Shown here piece by piece: positions 26,940-39,424 of a DNA stretch of 64,000 bases. The notes beneath the pieces were generated by a model, which searched no databases, had not been told where the DNA came from, and saw nothing but the letters and a program-made list of their open reading frames with translations. The translations under genes were made by a program, and so were the position numbers. The stretch lies in the NCBI GenBank assembly GCA_000708835.1, contig DF237151.1, positions 82,592 through 146,591 on the forward strand, in the 5' to 3' direction. Each line of letters begins with the position of its first letter. The stretch's first letter is position 1. The stretch comes from Klebsormidium nitens (Eukaryota; Streptophyta; Klebsormidiophyceae; Klebsormidiales; Klebsormidiaceae).

Positions 26940-29125
26940 CGATGTTGACCAACTTAAATCTCCGGAAACCGGAAATGTCAGCAGCATTCCACCCTGCCTG
27001 AGGCAAGTGCAACTATGACGCCCCAATTGTTTCCGGTGCATCACAGTCACAATTGCTGGCTACAAAACCCCAGCTAAAGGGCTTGGTGTGAATTGTTGAA
27101 AAGAAGACCGCGAAATGCAGGGCAAAGTCCTCTACGCACAGACCATTAAGTATGGACATTAGTAAAGCTGTCTCATGTAAGCAACCTCGTGCCAAGGAAC
27201 GCTGCAGGCATTATACCTTCTTCCGTGAAAGAGCAGATCGGGATCAAGCACGGTCCTCTTTTTGAGGTCGGCATTTACCTGCCACTTGCGCCGAGCGTGC
27301 TGGAAGTGGCGGCGACCTTGGCAGAGTTTTTGCTGCCTCGTAGACGCACAGCTAGAAGGCTGTTCGAGGACGCCCCTCTTCACCACTTCGATTGAATCAA
27401 ATTCAGGTTTCGAGTGTTACACGCAACGGATTGCGCGCGGCATGTAGAAGCGCCAGGATGACCGTACGTCTGAAGTGCATCTGGCTTTCAGAAGAACAAT
27501 AGATTGTGGAGCCACAGCAGCATCAGTCCAAGCAGGCGAGGACATGGGCACCATTTTGTTGTCTCCCAGATCGAACCCGGCACTCGTCATTGCTGCCTGC
27601 AATCTCATTGTTCTTTCCCGCGTGCTAGCAACTGTCCACATGTTAAGAAACCGGACCAGCGTAATTAGATAAGATCTCTGGAAGGTAGTGAAGCCACAAG
27701 ACTGATGAGGAGATAGCAAAGCGCGCAGTACACGGTTCAGACTGTTGCAAAGGAAGAGGGCAAACGAACAACTTGTTCTTGAAACAAACAGAGTACGGAT
27801 GCCGAATCTGCTGCAAAAGAAACAGGCTTGTCAAACAAGGTGGAATAATCATTCCGAGCACCATTCAGAGAAAAGGATGGCCATTCAAGTCCTCTGCCAG
27901 TTGGAGATTGGGTCACGGCAAACGGGCTTTGAAAATTCACCAAAATAGAAGGGCTGACTTGTAGCATCAGCACGCAGACTCCAACTGTGTTTGAGGCGCT
28001 TTTGTGTTCGCGCTCCCAGGTCTTTCAGTGCATCACGGCTTTCGGGAAAACTCACCCACCTGGCAAGCAACTCGACTGCTGTCAAAATGGATGAAATGGA
28101 TGAAACAAGTTGAATTGTTTCATGTGAGTCGCTGGTTTTGCAAGCCAAACAGGTCGAAGAAGCCGACGAGCCCACCAAACTTGGGAAGCTTCAAAGAAGT
28201 CAGTCCGAAAACAGAGTCCATACAATCTTTCAGTGGAACCATCCCCATTTGGTCGCAACTCCAAAGGGCTGACAATCAACGTCCCAACTTTGTTAAGGAA
28301 GGAATATTTGGTGCAACGAGGTGTTATCAAGCTCCGAGCATCAGACGGTCGCAACCAAAGAAAGTTGGGGCTTAAAAGATGCCCCGCTTAGCTTCGCACA
28401 CGTACATCACTGCTTCGAAGCAGATTTTCCCTTATTAGCATCATCTGGCTCTTGCGGTTATCTTCGAAACCCTTAGGACGCTTCGATCAAAAAAGCTCTC
28501 CGGCCATCCGCTGAAAACACAACAGGACCCTTTGGCCCCAACGGAGGTAAGTTCAGCTCCGCGGTGCCGGGCGGAATCATCACAACAAGCAGCGAACGCC
28601 GCGATGACCGAACACAAGGCATTTGTGTGGGATCTCGATCGATCTGGTGTGGTGCTTTTTGGAGAAAACTCAAATAGAGTTAGCATTTAAGTAGGATTGA
28701 AGGAGACGTCTTCAGCCAACCGTAATCTACGGCAAAGAGTGAGACCGGGGACAAATGGCCAGTGGGCGCTCTTTTGTCAGCCTTGTTAGGAGTTCAGGCA
28801 AGGCAGGAGAAGCCTCAAGGCTAAGATCACGAATTCCAGGTGGTGTTGCAAAGGGATCGAGTAGCTTTCTATGTACTCGCTCTTGGCATGCGTGAAGGTC
28901 TTCTAGGACGTAATGGTTGAGAAACAGTTACGACAGTGGCATCAGAGAAGAGCGTTTCCGCCTTGAGCTCCATCTTGCGTAGCCCCAGGTATCCGCGCTC
29001 ATCACGCCCTCTAAAAAGTACGCGGCTTTGTGTTCCAATCAGAGTCCGGAGATCAAGAAGACGCCCAAAGAACGCTCAGCCCTAGACCGCCATATGCTAT
29101 GGGCTGGTTTTGGTTTGTGCTCGCC
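26940..29125 (+). repeat. Repeat block Y3
   Basis: Near-complete second copy of Y1. The parts 28,140-28,560 and 15,300-15,720 are almost identical by eye. Y3 carries an extra nine-base ATGGATGAA unit near 28,090 and several single-base indels relative to Y1. The stem GGGGC / GCCCC lies at 28367-28385. Confidence 0.
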
Positions 29126-30200
29126 CACTGCATCCTAGAACCAATAAACAATCAATTTTAGGGGACGCCCTTTCTAAACCGGCCCTTATTAGGTTAACGT
29201 GTTAGCAAAACGCCCACAAGTTGTTTGAAGCCGCAATCTAAGATTGAGCCTTTTATTCACTGACGTCGGGCCTCAGATTGCTTCGGGGACCCAATTAAAT
29301 ATGCCAGGAGGCCCCAAGAGAATGTTTCGAACGTGAGACACCTTCTTTGGACAAAAAATGAAGGGCTTATAGCAGCGTCGGTGAGCAAGTAGCCAAGCAG
29401 TGAGGCGCCAGTTCAATGGTCTCGCAGACATCGGCACTCATCCTCGCTGCTTAAAATAGGCTGTTTCTGCAACGCGCATCCCACATATTGCCAAGAACGA
29501 ACCCTCGGTCCGCCATATATACAGAAATGTCAAAGGTGATGATTGCACAGAGGGCCCAACTAGCGAATCACGCAACACGGTCGAGCCGTTCGAGGAAGAA
29601 TTGAGCCGAATCAAACGTCAAGTTGAACGTTTCTTGAAACCATCAAAAACTAGACTGAGTAGGTACCAGTGCAACCGACTGGGCCGCTGGGAAAGAAAAG
29701 TAAAAAAGCCAGATTCTAGTCTTTCAGCAGATTCTAGAGAGTTGTGGCGACTGACAGATGCCGAGACTAGATCTTTGCCGGATAAATTTGGGGTCATGCA
29801 GTCAAACGGGTGCCCTCTTATAGCTCGGTCTAACACTGGACTAGCCAAATTGCAATGGTAACATTAGCACAAGAAGTACCTCTGTGAGCCTGGGCGCTGT
29901 TTAAACGTGCGCGCCCATTGCTAACGATGCACTACGTCCGCTTTCACACGATTATCTGACGTGCCCGTCTTTGATGACGACTTGACGGCCATGGAAGGAA
30001 ACGCAAAAAGGTGGAGTTGTGTCACACGGAATCTTGCGTTGGGTTGGGCGTCGAGAGACGTCAACAAGGTGGAGGATATCTTGAGCCGACAAGGAGTGGC
30101 CGACTCGCGACTCTCAAAGGCAATGGATCTTGGATTATCACTACTCTGCCGGCCAACGACGTTATACCATCCATTCATTATACCATCGGCCCTGCTATCT
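29125..30200 (+). repeat. Diverged monomers between Y3 and W1
   Basis: A box CTCATCCTCGCTGCTT near 29440, preceded by CAGCGTCGG near 29363, marks a monomer of the family. The rest, including an 86-residue open frame at 29,601-29,861, shows no recognisable coding or structural feature. Confidence 0.
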
Positions 30201-32250
30201 TTCGGCTACACGTACCAGCACTTGACCAATTCCCGGTACGTGAGAGGTGCGGTAACGCGTTCATCAAGATCAGAGTGTCAGAGATGCACAACTGAGATAC
30301 TATTGGGCATGCAGATCGCCGCCCAGTTCAGCGGTGCACATCACTGCTTCTGGGCAGGGGTTTCTGAATATCATGAACTGGCCATCATTCCAAGAGAGAG
30401 TTAGTACTGCGCCTTGTGTTGGATCACCGCTGGTCCAAAAACATTGTGGATCGGCGCAACCAACACGCGTATTCTTTCAATATCACGCCCGACCCAGAGT
30501 TTAAGGGTTTATCAGCAACGCCACCAGCCAACGTCATCAAAGCCGTCTTTACACCTGGCCGACCTTTCCTCTCGGGCGCGTATTGGGTCTCATGGCCACT
30601 GTCGAGGACCGAGTTCTACCGTAGGCGCTTCCGAGACTTCCTGGCACGCCAACGGTCACGCCTACCCAGTTAAAAGCGTCAAGCCTGCGTTACGCAACAG
30701 CTTCGGGAGGAGAAGGCCAAAGATGGGGCGCGGGGCGCAATCCGGCTACTCCAAAGTGATTGGCATTCGTTATCGCTGCTCTTACTCCACTAAGAGAACA
30801 AATGAGGCGATCGCGCAATACAGTCAGTCAGATTCTAGGGAACCGTGGTCAAGCTGCCATGGATGATATCGTAGACGGATGAGGTAAGCAAAATGTGTAG
30901 GACCAGCTCGAAGCTCGAGAGCCCTCGAGCTAGTTGATTTACTACCAGAGTGCTGCAACTTACGCGATCAATTATTGAACTGCCCGGCAGCCTGCTTTGA
31001 CATGTCAGCGCTAATTCCCAAAAGAAGAGACCAGACCAACGAGGAGAACGAAGCAGCTGCCAGGAATCGTATTGCGGCCTTGAGATGACTCGGACGTCTT
31101 TCGTCAGAGTTCTCTCTTGCAGCTGGAACTTCAGCCCAGAAACAAACAGCAAAGCGTCAGCATCATAAGCCACAGACCCACCTTGAGGCAAGAAGCCCCT
31201 TTTCCTTATATACATCACAGCCAGATAAGGTGAATCTACGAGCTTCATCCGTAAGCGCGAAACACCATTCGAAGGATCTTTCGAATCTAATAAGAGAAGT
31301 CGGCCAAGCTTTATGTCAGAAAAACAGGGCGATCGGACGAAGAGATTGAAACAGCTTCATGTATGCAGCCTTAGAAGAGACGTTGGCAGGATCAGCCCTC
31401 CTCCAACGACCAAAAGACAGTAAGTCCACTTGTATAGTCGCTGTTAAACCGCCACGATATCGTATTGGCGGCGAAACAACAGCGCTGCTAGCGCTGTCGT
31501 CATCTGGCAAACTCCCACAATTGCGTTTGCCGACGCCCTCCTTTGAGCCCTTTCTTCACTGATTTTGGGCCTCGATCAGGTTAGCAAAGCTTATATGTGC
31601 AGTAAAAGGCTTCGTACTGACGACAGCAACTTTCAAATGGACTGAAAGGATTTCGGATGATTACGGCAGCGTCGGGGCCCAAATGATGACACAACACTTG
31701 AAACCTTGGACGTAAACAAACGGTCTCCCAAGAAGGAGCCCTCATCATTGCTGCTTATAACTAGTAGCTCGCATAGATTTGCGCGTGTTCAGTTTGTATC
31801 AACAACGAACACTGGGTCAGCGGCGAAAATATTTTGTAGATGGTGATGAATGTACAGGGCTCATGAAGAAAGAAAAGCGTGTAGCCGCACAAATCCGAGC
31901 TGCTCCCAGATCGACCAACCGTTTCGAGAAACATGATGAACCCTATCACAGCCCAACATGAGAAGCAGGCTCGCCAAGTCCGAGCCCAGTAAAAGATTCC
32001 ATCAATTGCTTTCGGATAGCCTCTACCAACGCGGACGTTAGATTGAGAGTATTCAGTGTTTCACCAAAGAAAGGCATGTCAGGCAAGCCGCATCTTTGCC
32101 AGCCTGTCATAAGAAGTACTTTGAAACATCAGCACAGTGGTGCATCGGAACATCTTTGAGGCGGGGCCCAGCTAGCTCTGTTAGTGCATCACTGCTTCGA
32201 GTCCCTCACAAACACCCGTCTTCATAGAAATTGGTTGTTCACGTGAAAGC
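30200..32250 (+). repeat. Repeat block W1
   Basis: It matches 33,550-35,320 (W2) in order: GCCCAGTT with a CATCACTGCTTC box, CCAGCC with AACG and ACACCTGGCCG, ATGGGGCGC, TTATCGCTGC, GCATCA with TTGAGGCAAG, ACATCACAGCCAGA, TCATGTATGCAGCCTTAGAA, GGCCCAAATGATG, CATCATTGCTGCTT and CATCAGCAC with GTGCATCA. The offset between the two copies is about 3.1-3.3 kb. Confidence 0.
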
Positions 32251-33550
32251 AGAAGGGTTGAGGTTGCAAGTCCGAAGCAAGCGAAACACGCGACTCTCTC
32301 AAGCTGATGCTTTATGACCAGAGTAACGCAGTCGCTGCAGCACAAATAGAAGTGATCGATGGCCTGTGCGGCAGCCAGCTTAATGACCAGCTAGCGCTTG
32401 TAGAAAAACAGATGACGGGGACAATAAGGAGATTGAAGATTTTATTAGCACCCATCCAACGGCAACATATACGATTTGGGAAATTACGCGAGAGCCGAAA
32501 GACGTTCGACTTAAAGGAGATGACACTGAAGGGCATAGGAACGTGGCGTCAGCATCGAAGCTGTATGAGGCAACATATTTAACGCCCCATCATTTCAATT
32601 GAGCGCATCACAGCCAGAAAATCCGACCTACTTATAGCGTCTTGGTAACCGAAACGCCTGCTAAAGAATCTTTTTTGACCCGAAAGGGAGAAGTGGAACA
32701 CTTTGATGACAGGGCACCCTTTGGGAGCTGATTTTTGACATAGAAAGCAGGTTCGTGTCTATATCGTCTACAAAACGAGATCAGAATAGTATAAGAATAG
32801 TTATTTTTGTTCTGCGACCAAGAACTGAGTTTTGTGCTCCCCTGGTCGCTATTACCTGCCACGTGACCAGATCGACGAATCGGCGCCGACCACATCAGCG
32901 CGCTACTGCTGTCACGCAAACGCCCCCGAATCTATCCGCCAACGACAATGCTCCAATCTGGCCATCTCAGGGTGCTGGCGTTGGGCCACAAGATTGACAA
33001 AAAGTAATAAACTGGAGCGTCATCACAGCATTCGATGGGCCATGTCTCAAGAACAAGAACAAGAACAAGAAGAAGTGGAGGATGGACCACAGCAGCGTCG
33101 GTGCATGCAAAGAGTCATCAACGACTGGGGTCGCCATTTGTCGGTCTTCCCAAAGTCGGCACTCGTCATGGCTGCTTGCACGTCTCGAAGCTGTTTAGCT
33201 TGTGTCCAGCAATCAGCGTTGGGAACGTACAACTTTGAACGGTAATGATTCATTGAGCTTTTCTTAGAAGCAATGACGAATTGGCGAAGCTTGTTTAAAA
33301 TGCACACCGGGGTATGGATAAGCGGCCAAACCAATCTTAAAATTTCTGGACCGTATTCGTGCAGTAAGTGAAGCGTTTGTACCGCCTCTGACAAAACAAA
33401 ATCTTCAATTCGGATTGGAACGATCCGTACCACCTCAATTACTATCGACCCAAAGCTTACGTCCACAACGTGACCTATTTCCGAAACACTAAAGAGGCGG
33501 TGCAATAAAGTGTCCTCGAGATCAAGCGTCAAAGACACAATCTCTGACAT
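32250..33550 (+). repeat. Diverged monomers between W1 and W2
   Basis: Boxes GCATCACAGCCAG near 32612 and CTCGTCATGGCTGCTTGC near 33164, each preceded by GCGTCAGCATC or CAGCGTCGG. A short (CAAGAA)n run lies at about 33,047-33,076. No gene was recognised. Confidence 0.
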
Positions 33551-35320
33551 TTGGGCTTTCCACAACGCCCAGTTTGGCGACGAACATCGCTGCTTCCAGG
33601 CAAGTTCTCCAGAATAGCATCAAGAAATGGCCATTAACTGCATCCAAGAACGTTAGCATCGCCTGTGGAGACTTGGCCGGACCACAATCAAATATCCCGG
33701 TAGCATAGTTTGATACAACGTGCGTGTATTTGCACCTGAGGCGAAAGAAGAGTTGGAATTCCAGCTACGCCGCTAGTCAACTTTCTAACTCCCTCTTCAC
33801 ACCCGGTCGGTCGGGCTTTCCTCCGAGGCTGATGTTGGGTCTTGTTATCACTAAGGAGGACTTTATGAAGGGCTACCGAAAGCTGCTGACGCGCATGCTC
33901 TGTCTGCATTATTGCAATTCGGCATCGGGAGGATAAAGTGTCAAATGGGGCGCCTATTGAATACTCCCAAATCTTTGGCACCCGTCATTGCTGCTTGCAT
34001 GCAATCTGAACACCAAAGCCTCGCGAAGAACAGTCCCTCAAACGGCACGGGCTTCGTACAACGATGCAAGCGGACGAAGTCTTCTAACGTTTTTAGCTCG
34101 CCCCGACCATATCACCAACCCGACCAAAGCGACCTACTCAAGCTGGATGATCAAAGCACCAGACGACCGCAGAGGGCTGCAGCACTACGTTAACACTGAG
34201 CTGCGACAAGCCTGCTTGGCGTACAAGCGCTTACTGATGAAACAGAGAGAGTACGAACTTCAGACCAGACGCAAAAAAGTATCACGTCGACCGAGCGGCT
34301 ATGTAATCTAGGCGCGAGACGCCAAAAATGCTACTTAAGTATTCGAATCTTGACCTGGAACGCCAGCTTAGGGAACAAGAAAGAAAGCATCAGCATGCAC
34401 GGGATGTCGAATTCATTTGAGGCAAGCACAAACTGCCCCCCCGTTTCTTTGGGTGCATCACAGCCAGACAAATCGGATTTACCAAAGTGTTTTGTAACTG
34501 CGAGATGCTGGAGAGAATAAAACAAAGCTTTTGAGTTCAAAGTAGTAAGTCAACTGAGAGTTGCATGCACCTCAAAGAGCGGGCTCTTATTACCAAGAAT
34601 TGTTTCTTGACAGTAAGAGAGGGCGTCATGTATGCAGCCTTAGAAAACGACGTCGGCCTCGGAGTGTGTTGCGCGGACCTGATCATCTGCGAAGGTCGCC
34701 AGAAGATTTCCAAACGCGCACAACCAAAAACGCGGTCTTCCAAGAACAACAGGTTTGGGAATAGAGCAGCATCGGAGCCCAAATGATGGACAACCAGAGG
34801 TGAGGGTCTCTCAGAAAGTGGTACTCTTCATCGCCGCTTGCAACTCGGTGGCTCTTCTAACAAGTGTGTCCATTATTTGGTAAGAACGAGATTCAATGGG
34901 TTAGCATTCAAGGATTCAAACGTGTGATATATGCACAGGTTTGACGCCGGGGAAACGAAGGTGGCACCATACAATCGAGCTCGTCCAGTTGGAAGAACAG
35001 CAACTGTAGCAATCAACCGTTTATAAACTAGCCTGAGAAGTGCAGACAAATCGCCGCTGAGAAAACAGATTCCTCAAAGCAGCGGCCCAACATGAATCTT
35101 CTGGGCGACTTTCGAGGAGGTCCTGGTTGAAAGAAACCTTAGCGCGCGCGTATATCCAACCGATATCAACAGATTAGTGTCGGTGTCTCCTGAGAAAGTA
35201 TTTCGAATCGTTTTGCCACGACATCAGGGGACTTTGAAGCATCAGCACGACAATCCCACACGTGCGTGAGGCATTGAGTGAACATTCGCGCCCCAGCTAT
35301 GACGGTGCATCATGACTTTC
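33550..35320 (+). repeat. Repeat block W2
   Basis: Second copy of block W (see 30,200-32,250), with the boxes CGTCATTGCTGCTTGC near 33985, GCATCACAGCCAGAC near 34463, a CTTCATCGCCGCTTGC variant near 34834 and GTGCATCATGAC near 35305. Confidence 0.
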
Positions 35321-38300
35321 CAAAGGATCAGCAATGCGGCAACTTGTTCGATCCGGCTGTAGAGCAATGACGAACTCGAGGTCACCTGTTTCGCCAAAAG
35401 CGTCGGCAATCTGGGTACTGACAGGCACCCACGATCGGCTGGAAGGAGGGTTTGGAGCCCACAAGAGGCGGGACATTGTGGGAGAAGTATTAGGGGTCAG
35501 TCTCCAACGCTTTTCGTCCCTGGATATCAGCCCAACTATTTCGTGATTCTCGGGGCTCATGGTCGACCTAAGTAGACTCCAGCAAGCGACAAAAGCCGCA
35601 TTCCAGCGAATCTTATAAATGGAAACAAAGAGGAGCGGGTGTGAATTTTCTTCCTCCGTCAAGAAATTGCTTTGGTCAGTACATCCGTCTGCATGAAGCT
35701 TAGCACAACAGCGCCGATCAAAACTGACAGCTTGAAGTCTCTTTGCAAGGATATCGACCACAATGGCATCAGAAGCGAAACTGCGTCTGCTTGTGGCGCC
35801 ATCAACGTCACGTGCACCTCAGACGTTCGCTTTCGTCACGCCCTTTCAAGACTTTGCAACTTTACAGTCCCCGTGCTCTCTTGAGAAAGCTAAGAGCAAC
35901 GGAGACGCCAGTACGTCCGGAGAGGCCAGATAAGCTCATCCCTACACCGTCAAATCTGGCTGTTAAAGGATTCTGGCTGCCCACAACATGCAGAACACCA
36001 TCAACTTTTGACCAACATGTAAAAAATTCAGGAGGACCATGTCGATCGAATCAGGCCCGAAAAGGCGAACTTGTCTGGCGAAGCTTCTCGCTGGAGCGTG
36101 GCCAGCTCGGAATGACTGCTTAGCCCCACAAATTTAAGAACCATTAAAAGGTCCGTACGTTTTGACGCCGGGAATTGGTGGAAATGCAGAACAAAATCTT
36201 TTCGTGAAGCGTGTGCCCCAAACGAGCTTGCAACAAGCTTCAAGGCCACGATCAAAGGCTCGTTACTTTGCGAGCTGACTTCGCTTGAAGGTTGCGGCCG
36301 GGCGCCATCATAGCCAGGCTCTTCTTGTTGCCAGGTGCACAGCACAACCAGCTAACTGCACATTGTGTGGCGAAAGATGTATCCACCCTGGGTGTGCATT
36401 GCGTGATTTGCATGCATTCGAGTATACTTTCCGAGGGTGGTCCTGAGCGTCAGCACGCAACTCGTCCTTGAGGCGCAGATTGTCAGGTGCCCCAATCTCG
36501 CGTGCGCATCATAGCTGGCCGGAACACGCATATTACCTCCGTGTGAGGGTCTTGATGCGAACGGGAGGAAGACAAGCCTTGGCCCATATTCTTCAAAGTC
36601 CAGAGTTTGCAGCGTGCACGAGGCATCCGTCTATAGTCGGATAATATTTGGACCCCACGAACAGTGCAAAAAACGGCTTTTCCCAAGCGTACCCGAAACT
36701 TCACTCTGCTTAAGCGTCTGGCTCGCGCATTTTGCTTAAGCAGAAAGTCCGTGGGTTCGAGAAGAATAGGGAGCCGCTTAAAAGGAGCGAGCACGAATCT
36801 GAGTGAAAGAATCGTGCGATCAAACGTACTCGTGGCATCTAACTGACGCCATCAACTGGGGCAACCATCGTTTATGGCCCCAGTATTGCGAACATTTTCA
36901 TTGCCAGTGCTACTCGAGAAGAGTCAAAAGCACAATAAACCTCGAGGTCTCTGTAGCGTCCCCTATAGGGAATCAGGGCGCACAGAGACGTCTCCCGCCA
37001 GGCTCAAGCCGGGCTGGGCTAACACTCAACGGAGAAAGGCGTGCGAGGCATGTTAAACATGACCCCCAGGGTTTCAGCGGGTCTTACCCTAACCACAGCG
37101 TCAAAGTGGTTGTACAAAAGGCGAATTGGCGTGATGGCCGAGAAAAGGACGCCACAAAAAAGAGCAGAAGCGAGGAGTCCCAGGGAAAACTTAGGTGGCA
37201 AGCCGACGGCAACCTGAACTTGGATGAACGTGAAGGGTGCGAACAGAGAAAGGGCGTGAGAGAAACGAGAAAAAATGCCGTGACTCAGGGTTGGGATATA
37301 AAGAGATTGAATCACGACAACGAATTGCTACCACATGCAGGCAGAGAGAAGATACTAGATAAACCAAAAACACAGCAATTGAGGCTGCCAGAATCAGAAA
37401 CGAGGCCTTTCGACGGTCCCTCACACGGTGCGATTTGCTAAAACTTCGAAAGGTGGAACCGCAACGTTTGAGATAGTGCGGATGTAGAGTTGTGGGTGCT
37501 AAACGCATTCGCATAAGATTGTGGCTGCCCATGCACTAGTCATCGTTTGCCACAGGGTGTTTGAAGCGCGGCCTGTTCCATTTGAGGCATAAACCCGACA
37601 ACGTTTCCAAGAGGATTGCCTAAGCATCATAGAAACAGTCGGGCAGACGCGCGACGGTAGCAACAACCCACAGCCGATTCGCTGTTTTGTGTATGCGGCA
37701 CGTGGACTGGGCAGTGAGGCTCGTCCCAATAGCGGTAGATCGAGACGAGAGCACGGAATCGGATTTGCATCCGGAACGGGCCGTGAGAAACAATGGGCGC
37801 TTTGAGCGTCAGCTTGTTTGACAGCACAGTGAAGGACAAAGGGTGCAACTTCCAGCACGCGGCTAGGAGAGAGCCTGCTGAGTCTCTCACTTGGAATTCA
37901 ACATCTGTCAGTCTACTTTCAACGAGACAATCCTTAATGCTCAATATCTCGTGCCAAACCATTACAGCATCAGCAACACCAAGTTAGAGACTGAAGCCCT
38001 TGCTGGCAATGCTTCAGTCCTGGTCGTGCATCATTACTGTCAAGCCAGTGGGGCGTAGACGACTACGCACGAGAACAACTAGAGCTGTGACTGGCCTCAG
38101 CAGAAAGAATACATGAAGCATGGCCTCCACGAGGACGCCACATTCAACCCTCATAAGCCAGTACGATACCCGCAGCTCAGACTGGCCGTTAGAAGGTTGG
38201 GGCTCGTGATCTGACTCTGTTAAGAGTGTTGCGGGGATGTGCACAGATCAATTCGGCACTTCGCTCGTCAAAATATGGCTCGTTCAACGACGTACTTGAA

Positions 38301-39424
38301 TTGAACTGGGCCGGCAACACAAGGAACAGTGAAACCGGACCCCAAAAGACTGGGTGCTTTAATTTACTAGAGGGGTATTTTCAAGGCGCGACTTTGAAGC
38401 TTCCAATAAAGGTAGTTCAGATCTTTGATCTGGAAGGGGTTGCCAATAATCAAGCAATGTGTTTACAGGCGGGATGCAAGATTCAAGGGATAAAGCTAGA
38501 CGGCAATGCTTGGACACCAGTGCAAGGTGCCCACGTTGTTGGTTCTCCAAAGAACGGACCTTTGACAAAACAATGCAAGCACAAAGCGCAAGGAAAAGCT
38601 CTAGTTCAAACATTCAGACCCGAGTTTTACAGGTGATTGCACGTGGACGAGCATGTGAGGAGGGAAAGCCAGGGGCACGAAAGGGATCGTACAACGTGCT
38701 AGAGAAAAGCGAGTTTTCATAATACCGATGGAAATGGGATTGCAGACTGGTTTGCATGATTGTGTCTGCTGAGAGTTTGAAGTTGCAGCATCATCGAATT
38801 GCCGGCTCGAAGGGTCGAAGACGGAGATGACCAGTACAGGTCAGTCGGGCAGCACGAATCATTGCTACGCCCTTCCAAAAAAGTATGCAAACGGTATGCG
38901 TAGTCAAGTGCATCAACCAAAAAGGAATTTGAGCACCAGCGTAAAGCTGAAGGCGACGATACATGCAGATAAACGGGTTAGACGCTGTGAATGCCCTCCG
39001 ACAGTTTACGATGAAACAGGTTTGTGAAGGTAGGTATGTTGCGATACGAAGATAGTAAGAATGTAAAAGCGGCCCAGTCTCCGGTTTGGGAGGGAAGGTC
39101 ATCCTTCCAAGCTTAGTCGTCATCCATCGGGGTAGCTGTTCTTTAAAAGTGGCGCCGAATCCGACGCAATGTTTTTTAGCCCTTGACGTCGCCTTCTCCA
39201 TCAGCTTAATCTGCTTCATTCTCATCCACCAACGACGTCTAACGCATATCAGACTCTCACACATGACCATTGCGGGAAAGGCGTTGAGGCAGGAATGGAA
39301 TATTCAGAAGACGGTCAGACCATCAGTCCGTTCGATCCCTTCATTTTATGAGATCCTAATGAAGTTTCGGTGTCAATTCATCTTTGACACCGACACTTGT
39401 TCCACCACCTATTATAGGCTTGCC
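35320..39424 (+). repeat. Diverged satellite monomers downstream of the LON-domain gene
   Basis: Recurrent boxes near 36506 (GCGCATCATAGC), 38024 (GTGCATCATTACTG) and 38858 (AATCATTGCTAC), with GCGTCAGCACG at about 36447, show that the family runs up to the 3' end of the gene. The 3' UTR of the LON-domain gene must lie in the last few hundred bases before 39,425 on the minus strand; I see no clear polyadenylation signal. Confidence 0.
36855..36884 (+). repeat. Stem-loop, ACTGGGGC / GCCCCAGT
   Basis: Perfect 8-base arms at 36855-36862 and 36877-36884 with a 14-base loop. It belongs to the same palindrome class, but the stem extends outward with different bases from those at 15541 or 49962. 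Confidence 0.

Noticed and set aside
31738-31760. On the minus strand, AATGATGA within a satellite box resembles a snoRNA box C
   Set aside because: Most other copies of the box lack the RTGATGA sequence, and no box D with terminal stem lies at the right distance.
36803-37441. 212-residue plus-strand open frame
   Set aside because: It lies in the repeat field, starts across a satellite hairpin, has no recognisable domain, and the opposite strand is also open over parts of the same bases.
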